64,000 nucleotides of DNA from Hoylesella shahii DSM 15611 = JCM 12083 (GCF_000613445.1 NZ_BAIZ01000014.1:1-64000); one strand, 5' to 3'; shown: positions 30,709 to 38,876, numbered from the stretch's first letter. Notes: generated by a model not told the origin, from the letters alone. Numbers and translations: made by a program.

Positions 30709-32102
30709 GCCCCACTGACTACGTGGGGCTGCACAGCCGGTATGGGGAAATCCTACAGTCTGCCCACCACACACTGACACTCGACAAGGAGACCGAGGAT
30801 AAAGTCCAAGCAAAACTTACCAAGGCTTTCAAAGATATGATGTCAGCACTTTTCAAGCAGAAAGGGGCGACGCTCGACATCAATATTCTTGCATCTGACG
30901 AGGCGCAGGAGTTTATCGGAACCCACGCCTCCGTTCTGGATACTTCTTTCAGACAGGTAAAGATGTCTGAGGGTATGCGCAGAAGGCTTGAACGCTCCAA
31001 CTACATTTTCTCCGGACTGAAGACATTTCACGAGCTGAACGAGGCTTTCCCGTCGCTTATCGATGAGAACGGCAATCGGAAGCCGTTTGAACGCTTTTTG
31101 AATGACGTTAAAACAATAGACACCACATACAACCGGAACTATCTCCGTGCCGAGTATAACTTCGTCCGGTCATCTGCCGAGATGGCTGCCAAATGGGAGC
31201 AGTACGCAGAGGACGGCGACCGCTACAACCTGCAGTACCGGACTGCCGGCGACAGCAAGGTGCGCCCGGAACACGCTGCCCTCAATGGCGTTACACTGCC
31301 TATGACAGACCCGTTCTGGGAATCCTATTACCCACCCAACGGCTGGGGCTGCCGGTGTACGGTCGTGCAGGTACGCAAGTCAAAGTATCCGGCTACACCG
31401 CAGGACGAAGCGATGGCTCGTGGAGAGGAAGCCCTGCAGGGCGACACGAAAGGGATATTCCGCTTCAATGCCGGCAAGCAGAAGAAGACCGTGCCCGATT
31501 ACAATCAATACACCATCAGACGGTGTAACGACTGCGACTTAGCAAAAGGCAGGACAAAACTCGCCTTTATCCCTGAGAACGAACTGTGCGCTGCCTGCAA
31601 GCTCATTAGAATGTGCGAGAGCCAGAGGTTTGAAACGAAAAGGCAATATCCCAATGGAGGCAGGGTACAGGTACATCAGTTGGTCAATCCTGCCGACAGC
31701 GACTATCATAAACTCATGCAGGTTGCCGAATTCTTTGCCAAGCAGGGACAGCAGGCGAGGCTTACTCCCAAGATGTCCCGACCGCAGAAGTTCGTCTATC
31801 AGAATATCTACCACTCGCTCATGGGAACAAAGTACGAGGGCAAATGCCCTGACCTGCTCATCGATGGCAAGTGGTACGAACACGAGGGATTCACCTCCAG
31901 TAATCCAAAGCGGGCATTCCGAAATATGCTGAATGATGGATTGAAACAATCGGATAGACTAATTATTGACAAACCTGATTTGACCGAAGCGTACATGAAA
32001 CGCATCATCCATCAGAGAATAAAGGACGGACAGCGTATCACAGAAGTGTGGTTGAAGAATGGAGAAAAATTAGAAGTATTGTATAAAAAGTTAGAGGAAT
32101 GA
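30705..32102 (+). CDS. MuF-type head morphogenesis protein with C-terminal nuclease-toxin-like domain
   Basis: 465 residues; starts with TTG at 30705, overlapping the portal stop. Residues about 1-260 are MuF (Mu gp30/SPP1 gp7): YNLQYRTAGDSKVRPEHAAL and YYPPNGWGCRCTVVQV. A Cys-containing linker (CNDCDLAKG, CAACKLIRMCE) follows. The last roughly 140 residues are not MuF and resemble CdiA-type tRNase/PD-(D/E)XK toxin tails: a conserved PDLLIDGKWYEHEG core and a LNDGLKQSDRLIID helix. MuF-toxin fusions are a described class of phage polymorphic toxin. No immunity gene was recognised next to it. Confidence 0.75.
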   Translation: MSPTDYVGLHSRYGEILQSAHHTLTLDKETEDKVQAKLTKAFKDMMSALFKQKGATLDINILASDEAQEFIGTHASVLDTSFRQVKMSEGMRRRLERSNYIFSGLKTFHELNEAFPSLIDENGNRKPFERFLNDVKTIDTTYNRNYLRAEYNFVRSSAEMAAKWEQYAEDGDRYNLQYRTAGDSKVRPEHAALNGVTLPMTDPFWESYYPPNGWGCRCTVVQVRKSKYPATPQDEAMARGEEALQGDTKGIFRFNAGKQKKTVPDYNQYTIRRCNDCDLAKGRTKLAFIPENELCAACKLIRMCESQRFETKRQYPNGGRVQVHQLVNPADSDYHKLMQVAEFFAKQGQQARLTPKMSRPQKFVYQNIYHSLMGTKYEGKCPDLLIDGKWYEHEGFTSSNPKRAFRNMLNDGLKQSDRLIIDKPDLTEAYMKRIIHQRIKDGQRITEVWLKNGEKLEVLYKKLEE

Positions 32103-32196
32103 TTGCTCATTCCTCCTTCTGGCGAGGAATCGGTAGTCATTAGCTACGGAATCCTCACTGCAAATATAGTAATAAACCATCAAATATCAAACAATT

Positions 32197-32430
32197 ATGA
32201 AGAAAATTATCGAATTTCTCAAAAAATCAAACCACTACAAGCGCCTTATCGGTGGTTTTATGGTGGGATTGCTTGCCTGTTCGCCTTGGACAGCACTCTA
32301 TTCGGCTGTCGTGGCAGCCACCTGTCTTGAACTCAAGGACAAGATGTACAGCAACATCTATGGCTGGACAGACTGGTCGCTCTCGGTAGGTGGTGGTGCC
32401 GTTGCCGCGCTTATCTGGCTGATTCTCTGA
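32197..32430 (+). CDS. Small phage membrane protein (two TM segments)
   Basis: 77 residues. Two hydrophobic segments (about 19-42, GGFMVGLLACSPWTALYSAVV, and 62-77, SVGGGAVAALIWLIL) separated by a short polar loop. It lies between the MuF gene and the DGR template. Size and topology would suit a holin or a similar small membrane protein, but nothing specific was recognised. Confidence 0.55.
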   Translation: MKKIIEFLKKSNHYKRLIGGFMVGLLACSPWTALYSAVVAATCLELKDKMYSNIYGWTDWSLSVGGGAVAALIWLIL

Positions 32431-32460
32431 AAAGTTGAACGGAAGCCCCCTAAATATGAG

Positions 32461-32468
32461 TACCTTTG
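32461..32468 (+). promoter_or_regulatory. -7 promoter element for the DGR template RNA
   Basis: TACCTTTG plus C fits the Bacteroidota -7 consensus. A start about 7 nt downstream would place the RNA 5' end about 20 nt before the template repeat core. The -33 region is weak. Confidence 0.5.
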
Positions 32469-32474
32469 CATTTG

Positions 32475-32819
32475 GAACGGCGGAGTCCCCCAATCCCGTG
32501 TTGTCTATCGTGGCAGCAACAACGCGAACCCGAACTGCGGTGTCTCGTACACGAATGCGAATAACGATGCTTCGGCTTCGCACACGAATGTCGGTTCGCG
32601 TCTGGCAAACAATCAATCGGTCCCACGGCAAAGGAGGACGTGTCCTTACAGCTGCACCGAGGGGGGCAAGCCATGGCAAAAGCACTCATCAGGGTGGAAA
32701 GCCGGAACATCAAGTGTCGGGTGGAGTTTGGTAGGTCCACACCAAGACTCGAAAAACTCAGGCCCGGAGTAAGGAAGGCTAATGCCTTTCGTGTATAAAT
32801 ATAAAAGCAGATAAAAGAG
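32475..32819 (+). ncRNA. DGR template RNA (template repeat plus spacer before the RT)
   Basis: Non-coding stretch between the membrane protein gene and the RT. It contains the template repeat (32494-32606) and a 213-nt spacer. In BPP-1, sequence between TR and the RT gene forms a structured RNA needed for cDNA priming; the same is assumed here. The 5' end is inferred from the promoter element, the 3' end from the RT start. Confidence 0.55.
32494..32606 (+). repeat. DGR template repeat (TR)
   Basis: 113 bp matching the VR of the tail protein with seven mismatches, each an adenine here. Adenine-rich AAC/AAT codons (pseudo-translation GSNNANPNCG and YTNANNDASA) concentrate the mutable sites, as in other DGRs. 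The GC-rich end shared with VR (TCGGTTCGCGTCTGGC) is the likely initiation-of-mutagenic-homing region. Confidence 0.97.
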
Positions 32820-34121
32820 ATGCGCAGGGAAGGATACATCATCGAGGAGGTCGTAGAATACTCCAATATGTCGGACTCGTTCGACAGGGTGCTGCGTGGT
32901 ACCAAGCGAAAGGAAAGCCCGCAGGGGTGTTCGCTGCTTGCCCATCGCGAGGAGGTAATTCGCGAGTTAAGTGAGTGTATCGAGGCAGGAACCTTCACGG
33001 TCAGGGACTACCGTGAGCGTGAGATCAATGAGAACGGCAAGGTACGCCGCATACAGATTCTGTCAATGAAAGACCGTATAGCAGTACACGCTATCATGGC
33101 AGTGGTGGACAGACACCTGAAGAAGCGTTTTATCCGGACCACCTCTGCAAGTATCAAGGGAAGGGGTATGCACGACCTTCTGGCATATATCCACAGGGAT
33201 ATGCAGGAACAGCCGGAATCGACACGCTACTGCTACAAGTTTGACATCAGCAAGTTCTATGAGAGCATTTCTCAGGATACGGTGATGGATTGTGTACGCC
33301 GGGTGTTCAAGGACGAGAGGCTCATCGCTATGCTTGACGGTTTTGTCCGTATGATGCCTCATGGACTGAGCATAGGGCTCCGTTCCTCACAGGGACTTGG
33401 AAACCTGCTGCTGTCCATACACCTTGACCACGTGCTGAAAGACGAGTGCGGTGTACGTCACTTTTACAGGTATTGTGATGATGGAGTTGTACTTGCCGGT
33501 TCCAAGAGGGAACTTTGGGAAGTGCGCGAAATCATACACCGTCAGATAGAGAGCATCGGTCTGAAGGTAAAGAGGAATGAGCGTATATTTCCTGTTAGGG
33601 AAGGAATAGACTTCCTCGGCTACGTAATCCGTCCTGACCACATTCTCCTGCGCAAGCGTATCAAGCAGAAAGCCGCTAAGAAACTGAATGAAGTAAAATC
33701 AAGAAAGAGACGGCGTGAACTCATAGCCTCGCTTTACGGCATGGCAAAGCACGCCGACTGCAATAATATGTTTTATAAATTAACAGGCAAAAAAATGAGA
33801 TCATTTAAGGACTTGAACGTTTCTTACCAGCCGGAAGACGGCAAGAAACGTTTTCCCGGAACAGTGGTGAGTATCCGGGAACTGGTAAACCTGCCTATCG
33901 TGGTCAAGGACTTCGAGACGGGTATCAAGACAGAACAGGGGGATGACCGCTGCATTGTCTCCATCGAGGTGAACGGGGAGATGAAGAAGTTTTTCACCAA
34001 CAGCGAGGAAATGAAGAATATCCTCGCACAAATCAGGGAAATGCCGGACGGCTTCCCGTTCGAGACAACTATCCGGACGGAAACTTTCGGTAAGGGTAGA
34101 ACAAAATACGTTTTCAGCTGA
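32820..34121 (+). CDS. DGR reverse transcriptase with C-terminal extension
   Basis: 433 residues. RT motifs: KFDISKFYESI with Asp142, motif 4 IGLRSSQG (residues 185-192), showing the SQ characteristic of DGR RTs rather than the SP of other retroelements, and catalytic YCDD at 218-221. Residues about 325-433 form an extra beta-rich domain (FPGTVVSIRELVNLPIVV to TKYVFS) absent from minimal DGR RTs; it may bind nucleic acid, but I do not recognise it. No Avd-type accessory protein is visible. Stop overlaps the next ATG (TGATG). It copies TR RNA with adenine mutagenesis and donates cDNA to VR. Confidence 0.95.
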   Translation: MRREGYIIEEVVEYSNMSDSFDRVLRGTKRKESPQGCSLLAHREEVIRELSECIEAGTFTVRDYREREINENGKVRRIQILSMKDRIAVHAIMAVVDRHLKKRFIRTTSASIKGRGMHDLLAYIHRDMQEQPESTRYCYKFDISKFYESISQDTVMDCVRRVFKDERLIAMLDGFVRMMPHGLSIGLRSSQGLGNLLLSIHLDHVLKDECGVRHFYRYCDDGVVLAGSKRELWEVREIIHRQIESIGLKVKRNERIFPVREGIDFLGYVIRPDHILLRKRIKQKAAKKLNEVKSRKRRRELIASLYGMAKHADCNNMFYKLTGKKMRSFKDLNVSYQPEDGKKRFPGTVVSIRELVNLPIVVKDFETGIKTEQGDDRCIVSIEVNGEMKKFFTNSEEMKNILAQIREMPDGFPFETTIRTETFGKGRTKYVFS

Positions 34122-34618
34122 TGATTAGAGTACAAGGAAGTGCCGGTGTGAGGCTGCTCGAATGCACCAACCCGGCAAGAGGAAAATGGCGTGTGCGTTG
34201 GGACGTGCAGCAAAAAGATGATGGCTCGGCAGATTATATGGAACACGAGTTTGACCACCTGCCGGAACTGGAGGAAGTAAAGAGCCTCATAATAGCATGG
34301 TACAATGCCAAGGTAGATGAAGCCATACTTTCGGGATTCACCTACGAGGATATGGCTGTATGGCTGTCGTCCGAAAACCAGTTCAACTATAAATCGGCAT
34401 ACGACCTTGCCATACAGACCGCAGGGGCAACCCTGCCCGTTACCTTCAAATTCGGGACAGACGAGCAGCCGCAGTACCGCAAGTTTGAAACGCTCGACGA
34501 ATTGACGGATTTCTACGTCAAGGCGATGACTTATATCCAGTCCTCTCTGGCCAATGGTTGGAAGGAAAAGGACGCCATCGACTGGTCGGCATACAGGAAG
34601 GAGGCTGACCATGAGTAA
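34121..34618 (+). CDS. Unknown phage protein translationally coupled to the DGR RT
   Basis: 165 residues, overlapping the RT stop by one base. Acidic; an N-terminal beta-rich part (RGKWRVRWDVQQKDDG, YMEHEFDHLP) and a helical C-terminus (DELTDFYVKAMTYIQSSLANG) resemble DUF4376-type phage proteins linked to tail-fibre assembly. Two roles are possible: chaperone for the diversified tail protein, or DGR accessory factor. Neither is demonstrated. Confidence 0.6.
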   Translation: MIRVQGSAGVRLLECTNPARGKWRVRWDVQQKDDGSADYMEHEFDHLPELEEVKSLIIAWYNAKVDEAILSGFTYEDMAVWLSSENQFNYKSAYDLAIQTAGATLPVTFKFGTDEQPQYRKFETLDELTDFYVKAMTYIQSSLANGWKEKDAIDWSAYRKEADHE

Positions 34619-34895
34619 GGGCTGTGGTTGTCAGAGTGGAATCTTCAGGTGGTTCAAGCCACCCTATGCAAAGTTGTTCTATGCGGCATGCTGCATCCAC
34701 GATGATGACTACGACCGTGGGGGCAGTGAAAGCGACCGCAAGGCTGCTGATGTCCGCCTGTTCGTGAATTGCTTCCGGAAGATAGGAAAGTGCAGTTTCG
34801 CACCGGCAAAGGCTCTCTGGGTAGCTGTCATTGCACTATGCTACTACTGGAGCGTCCGCCTGCTTGGTGGAAACTATTTCAAGTATAGTGGATAG
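34611..34895 (+). CDS. Small Cys-rich membrane protein with phospholipase A2-like CCxxHD motif
   Basis: 94 residues starting MSKGCGCQSGIFRWFKPPY (start at 34611, overlapping the previous gene). AACCIHDDDYDRGG matches the phospholipase A2 active-site pattern CCxxHDxxY. A C-terminal hydrophobic segment (ALWVAVIALCYYWSVRLLGG) could anchor it in the membrane. A small phage lipase could act in entry or lysis; activity is inferred from the motif only. Confidence 0.55.
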   Translation: MSKGCGCQSGIFRWFKPPYAKLFYAACCIHDDDYDRGGSESDRKAADVRLFVNCFRKIGKCSFAPAKALWVAVIALCYYWSVRLLGGNYFKYSG

Positions 34896-34919
34896 TTGAG
34901 AGTCCCTTCGGGGGAGGGA

Positions 34920-35052
34920 TATAAAAAGCCCCCGGCCTGTTAATAGTCATCTCACCTACATATTAACACATAAACGCCACAAGAGCGCGACCGGGGGCAA
35001 ATGCCCTTCCGACCACTCTTATGGCTTTTTTTATGCGCCTATGTAAGTGAGA
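34920..35052 (-). ncRNA. Candidate phage small RNA with interleaved stems and terminator
   Basis: On the minus strand a -7 element TATCTTTG (35065-35058) is followed by about 130 nt with no gene of its own. It holds two interleaved inverted repeats: CATCTCACTTACATA (35054-35040) pairs with 34962-34948 (14 of 15), and GCCCCCGG (34998-34991) pairs with CCGGGGGC (34935-34928). The second stem runs directly into TTTTTAT, like a rho-independent terminator. The order A-B-A'-B' allows a pseudoknot. Confidence 0.55.
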
Positions 35053-35074
35053 TGTTGCAAAGATACAAAATTTT

Positions 35075-35323
35075 ATGAAGATGAAGATAATTGAGGTCTT
35101 GAAATTTAACAGGGAACTGATAAAAAGACTGCGAATGGCAGGAATACGCTTGGAAGATGAGCAGTTCGTGGACTTGTATAGTGATTATACCACACTGCTT
35201 GCGAAAGGAGAAAAGGTGTCATACATCGTGGCTATCCTTTCAGAAAGGTATGCCGTAAGTGAACGGAAGGTGTATGGGCTCATCAAGCACTTTCAAACAG
35301 ACTGCACGCCCTCTGCAGTGTGA
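35075..35323 (+). CDS. Small putative HTH protein (possible Mor/C-like regulator)
   Basis: 82 residues. The C-terminal part KVSYIVAILSERYAVSERKVYGLIKHF reads as a helix-turn-helix similar to the end of Mor/C-type activators of Mu, though the protein is shorter than Mor. It is the only obvious regulator between early and late gene blocks. Tentative. Confidence 0.5.
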   Translation: MKMKIIEVLKFNRELIKRLRMAGIRLEDEQFVDLYSDYTTLLAKGEKVSYIVAILSERYAVSERKVYGLIKHFQTDCTPSAV

Positions 35324-35392
35324 TTTGCCGGCTTTGTTCTTTCGTCTGTACCGGCATGGGTATCTTTGTGCCGACAAGCAAAAAGACGAAAT

Positions 35393-36030
35393 ATGAACAA
35401 GTATTACCAAATTCTTCAAAGAATCCTCGTGTCAGGGAAGACACAGGACAACAAGAAGGGAACCATCCGCTACCTGCTCAACGAACAGCTGACACTCAAC
35501 CCCGGTGACCTGCTCGACATCTTTGAGAGCCACGCATTGCCCGAAAGAAACTGAAAAATGAACTCCGCCTCTTTATGCAGGGGGAGCGTAATGTAGAGAA
35601 ATACAGGGAAGCGGGTATCAACTGGTGGGACTACTGCGGTCCGGTTCTTGTGAACAGCTATCCCACTTATCTGGAGAAACTTCCACCATTGATTGCGAAG
35701 ATCAACCGTGAGAAGCGCAGCAGCAAGAACTATGTCCTTTTTCTTGGCTCAACAGATGCAGAAAGCAATCAGGCACCCTGTCTCAGCCTCGTGCAGTTTC
35801 AGATTGAACAGGGAGAACTCGTGCTTACTGCCTACCAGCGCAGTAGCGATGCCAACCTTGGACTGCCTGCCGACATCTACCATCTCTACCTTATGGCAAG
35901 ACAGATAGAACTGCCGCTGAAGTCCATCACGCTCAATATCGGCAATGTACACATTTACGAGAATAACATCAGCCGGACGGAACAGCTTCTTGCCGGAAAT
36001 GAGGACACTAAATTTGACCTAAATGTATGA
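35393..36030 (+). CDS. Thymidylate synthase-like protein (one apparent frameshift)
   Basis: About 212 residues once one base is added near 35540 (TTGCCC to TTGGCCC). N-terminus MNKYYQILQRILVSGKTQDN; then LRLFMQGERNVEKYREAGINWWDYCG, as in the TS FLQGDTN region; NQAPCLSLVQFQ with the catalytic Cys; and YQRSSDANLGLPADI, the TS dUMP-binding signature, with IGNVHIYENN near the end. Shorter than cellular ThyA (about 264). Phage members include dUMP/dCMP hydroxymethylases that make modified bases. The stop overlaps the start of the methylase gene, suggesting a joint role in DNA precursor or DNA modification. Confidence 0.75.
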
Positions 36031-36866
36031 GCCGTATGTATAAGTCAGCCCCACTGCCTTTCGTAGGACAGAAAAGAATGTTCGTCAAGGAGTTTATAAA
36101 GGTTTTGTCGCAATTTCCTGCCGACACCGTATTCGTGGATTTGTTTGGAGGCTCCGGGCTGCTCTCGCACATTGCCAAGCGTACCAAACCTGAATCGACA
36201 GTGGTTTACAATGATTTCGACAACTATCGCTGCCGACTACAGCACATTCCACAGACCAACAGGCTGATAGCCGACCTGCGCGACATCGTGGCAGACAAAG
36301 TGCCACGCAACAAGCCCATCACTGGCGAGTTGAGGAAGCGTATCTTCGCCCGTATCGAGCAGGAAGAGAGAGTGGTCGGATATGTTGATTTCATTACGCT
36401 GTCCTCATCGATTATGTTCTCAATGAAATACAAGTTGAGTGTGCCTGAAATGCGAAAGGAAACCCTTTACAACAGTATCCGGAAGAGTGACTACCCAACC
36501 TGCCCAGACTATCTCGACGGGCTTGAGATAACCTCCTGCGACTACAAGGAACTATTTAACCAACACAAGGACACACCGAGCGTGGTGTTCCTCGTGGATC
36601 CTCCTTATCTTTCCACGGAGGTAGGCACCTATAATATGTACTGGAAAATGGCTGATTATCTGGACGTGCTGAATGTCCTTGCAGGTCATTCCTTTGTCTA
36701 TTTCACTTCCAACAAATCCTCCATTCTTGAATTGTGTGAGTGGCTGGGACGTAACCGGTCCCTCGGCAATCCGTTTGAGAATGCTGTCAAGGTGGAATTC
36801 AACGCGCACATGAACTACAATGCCTCGTACACGGATATGATGCTGTTCAAGAAGGAGGCTGTCTGA
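36027..36866 (+). CDS. DNA N6-adenine methyltransferase (D12 class, Dam-like)
   Basis: 279 residues. PLPFVGQKRMFVKEF and VDLFGGSGLLSHI form the AdoMet-binding motif, and VDPPYLSTE is the catalytic DPPY. Phage Dam-type enzymes protect DNA from host restriction or mark it for packaging or transposition control. Target sequence unknown. Last gene of the rightward operon; a strong terminator follows. Confidence 0.88.
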   Translation: MSRMYKSAPLPFVGQKRMFVKEFIKVLSQFPADTVFVDLFGGSGLLSHIAKRTKPESTVVYNDFDNYRCRLQHIPQTNRLIADLRDIVADKVPRNKPITGELRKRIFARIEQEERVVGYVDFITLSSSIMFSMKYKLSVPEMRKETLYNSIRKSDYPTCPDYLDGLEITSCDYKELFNQHKDTPSVVFLVDPPYLSTEVGTYNMYWKMADYLDVLNVLAGHSFVYFTSNKSSILELCEWLGRNRSLGNPFENAVKVEFNAHMNYNASYTDMMLFKKEAV

Positions 36867-36897
36867 TCGCGTTTATTTCCAACCTGTGCGCATGAAA

Positions 36898-36929
36898 AAG
36901 CCCCGACGGTAAATTGTCCGTCGGGGCTT
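36898..36929. terminator. Bidirectional terminator between convergent phage operons
   Basis: Perfect 12-bp stem (36898-36909 and 36918-36929, 8-nt loop) with A-run before and T-rich sequence after, between the methylase (+) and the gp37-like gene (-). Confidence 0.85.
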
Positions 36930-36950
36930 CTTTGTTTCGATGCAGGGCGT

Positions 36951-37354
36951 TTATTCCGTCATCAGATAACGCACTTCATAGCTGTCTATGCTCTCCAATA
37001 TGTCCTCGTGGTTGTGGTTGGTGTCTATTGCGACGAGCGTCATTCCATTGAAACGCTCACCGTCCAGCCTTCGAGTGTAGAATGTATTTTATAGCTCAGA
37101 TCCCAAGCTGCGTCCTGACCGCCCTCGATCCAGTCTGTAACGATGTGCAGGCGCACCAGTCCCTTGCCACGATGCCCCCTGCCTTGGAACGGCGAGCAGT
37201 TGATGGTGGCTATCTCCACGAACACGGCAGGACGTTCCCAGTTATCCTCCTGCTCAATGAACTCCACGTTGTGGTTCCACAGGGCAATGTGCGCCACTTC
37301 GGGCACGTTTACATTCAGTTTTTCCTTGATGGCGTTGTATAATTCTTTTCTCAT
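36951..37354 (-). CDS. Mu gp37-like protein (one apparent frameshift)
   Basis: About 134 residues after adding one base near 37055 (SG/FNGMTLVAIDTNHNHED...YLMTE). MRKELYNAIKEKLNVNV and RLHIVTDWIEGG suit small tail-terminator/gp37-type proteins that cluster with Mu G. Without repair it stops at 37040. It overlaps the G-like gene by 4 nt. Confidence 0.6.
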
Positions 37355-37905
37355 TTTTGTTTGATGTCTAAATGGTCAAAATACTCGGTCAGATTTTCCT
37401 CTATGATTTCGGTTACCGTTTTCTCCACTTCAGGTGCCGTGCCGAGGAACTGCCGCTTGGGTATCTTGATACTGCTGCCGACTTTCATCAGGGCAAGCAG
37501 TTTCCAGAACTCGGCCTCCGTACTCAGCTGCACCGTGCGTTTGTCCTGCCTTCGTTCCCCGTTCTTCTTGCGTCCGAACGAGCCGACCGCCTCGTAATAC
37601 CTGTGCCAGAAGTAAGCCTTCATCTTCCTCGTTACCTTGATTTCGCCCCCCTCGTTGTGAATGACAGCTGCAGGGTGAGAGGAATAGAAGGTTATACTGC
37701 TGTCCGTACTCCGGCTCTGCACGCTGCGCCGCAGACCGCCAGTGTCAATCAATATGGAACCACCGGGGCGCATCGGACTTTTTCGCCTTGCCCACTTCTG
37801 TGAGAAAAAGCCCTGCCGCTCGAAATTCCTGTCGAACTCGTCCGTAAGATCGACACGGATGTCTTTCAAAATTCGGGCAATAACCTCGTGCAAATCATCT
37901 TTCAT
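37351..37905 (-). CDS. Phage virion morphogenesis protein (Mu G-like)
   Basis: About 184 residues from MKDDLHEVIARILKDI (a start at 37923 is also possible). FERQGFFSQKWARRK, SILIDTGGLRRSVQSR and YSSHPAAVIHNEGG are the family hallmarks, followed by PKRQFLGTAPEVE. Mu G family proteins act in head-tail joining or tail completion. Unusually it is at the end of the leftward early block rather than with the tail genes. Confidence 0.8.
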   Translation of the reverse strand: MKDDLHEVIARILKDIRVDLTDEFDRNFERQGFFSQKWARRKSPMRPGGSILIDTGGLRRSVQSRSTDSSITFYSSHPAAVIHNEGGEIKVTRKMKAYFWHRYYEAVGSFGRKKNGERRQDKRTVQLSTEAEFWKLLALMKVGSSIKIPKRQFLGTAPEVEKTVTEIIEENLTEYFDHLDIKQK

Positions 37906-38140
37906 TGTCGTTACCGAAATCAAAGAGCAATAGCTGACGGGTATCGTCAGCTATCTTATTCTTGCTTTCTGCGCTCGCGTTCAGTATGTTGTAGAACGTG
38001 CGCTCCGTAATGGCATACACAGGATATACGTACCGTCGCCATATCTCGCGGTTGGAAATTCCGCTCTTGGCATGCTGGTCGTATATCCTGTTTATTTCCT
38101 CCACACGTTTCTGGTAACTTACTCCGCGTCGCTTCTGCAT
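37895..38140 (-). CDS. Small phage protein, possible HTH
   Basis: 81 residues. SGISNREIWRRYVYPVYAI and TERTFYNILNASAE look like a helix-turn-helix of the type seen in small Mu-like phage regulators. Basic N-terminus. Function unknown. Confidence 0.5.
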   Translation of the reverse strand: MQKRRGVSYQKRVEEINRIYDQHAKSGISNREIWRRYVYPVYAITERTFYNILNASAESKNKIADDTRQLLLFDFGNDNER

Positions 38141-38143
38141 ATC

Positions 38144-38338
38144 CTATCGCTCCTTTTGTTTGTAAGGTCTGATGTCATATTCCATAACCGCGCTCACCGT
38201 AACCCTGCCTGAACCCTCGCACTGGGGGCACTGCTCAAAGGTAAACGTGCCGTCTGTCGCTATCCGCCGGTAATGCCCCGTGCCGCAGCACTTGCGGCAC
38301 AGGGCTACTTTGGGCGCCTTTGTTACTTGGTGCTTCAT
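38144..38338 (-). CDS. DnaJ-type zinc-finger protein
   Basis: 64 residues from MKHQVTKAPKVALCRKC. Two CxxCxGxG units (CRKCCGTGHY and CPQCEGSGRV) form a DnaJ-like zinc finger. The start at 38338 was chosen because upstream codons overlap Gam. A similar protein lies at 39802-40038. Role unknown. Confidence 0.65.
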   Translation of the reverse strand: MKHQVTKAPKVALCRKCCGTGHYRRIATDGTFTFEQCPQCEGSGRVTVSAVMEYDIRPYKQKER

Positions 38339-38853
38339 GCCGTTTCCTCCTTCTTGGGTTCCACGTAGAAGGCTTCGTCCTGCACTACCTGAATGCCGCA
38401 TTTGGCCATGCTATCCGCCATCTGTTCGGCATCACGGTCGGCAAGCAGCTTATCCTTGGCGATGTCCCAAGTCTGGCGTGCATAGTCAGGAAGGAACTCC
38501 TTAACCAGTTGCAACGCGCTTGCCCATGTAAAGCCTTTGATGGTCTTCAGCTTCGGCGTGCCCGTGCGGAAGCCTATCACACCGTGCGCCATGTCGAGGC
38601 TCTTCTTCTTGGTGAACAGCTCGGCTTGGTTCTCCGTGGCGAATGCCTGAAGAGTGTCGAACGCCTTGTCGCGCTCCTCCGAGAGGGTGGCTATCTTGTC
38701 GGCATACTTCTCACGGTACTTGGCGCACTGCAACTCAATGTCCGCATTGATTTTCTGCAACTGTGCATCGCTCTTGGCATAGGTTGCAAACGCTTCATCG
38801 GCGGCTTCTCTGCTCACGCCGGTAATGATTACTTTTTTCTTTCTTGTTGCCAT
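38335..38853 (-). CDS. Host-nuclease inhibitor Gam-like protein
   Basis: 172 residues, the usual Mu Gam length. MATRKKKVIITGVSREAADE, a long coiled coil (residues about 25-75), then SLDMAHGVIGFRTGTPKLK, as in Mu Gam, and FYVEPKKEE at the end. Gam binds ends of linear DNA and blocks host exonucleases during transposition and replication, and is related to Ku. Confidence 0.88.
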   Translation of the reverse strand: MATRKKKVIITGVSREAADEAFATYAKSDAQLQKINADIELQCAKYREKYADKIATLSEERDKAFDTLQAFATENQAELFTKKKSLDMAHGVIGFRTGTPKLKTIKGFTWASALQLVKEFLPDYARQTWDIAKDKLLADRDAEQMADSMAKCGIQVVQDEAFYVEPKKEETA

Positions 38854-38876
38854 TGTATTTTCTTTTTATAGGGTTA

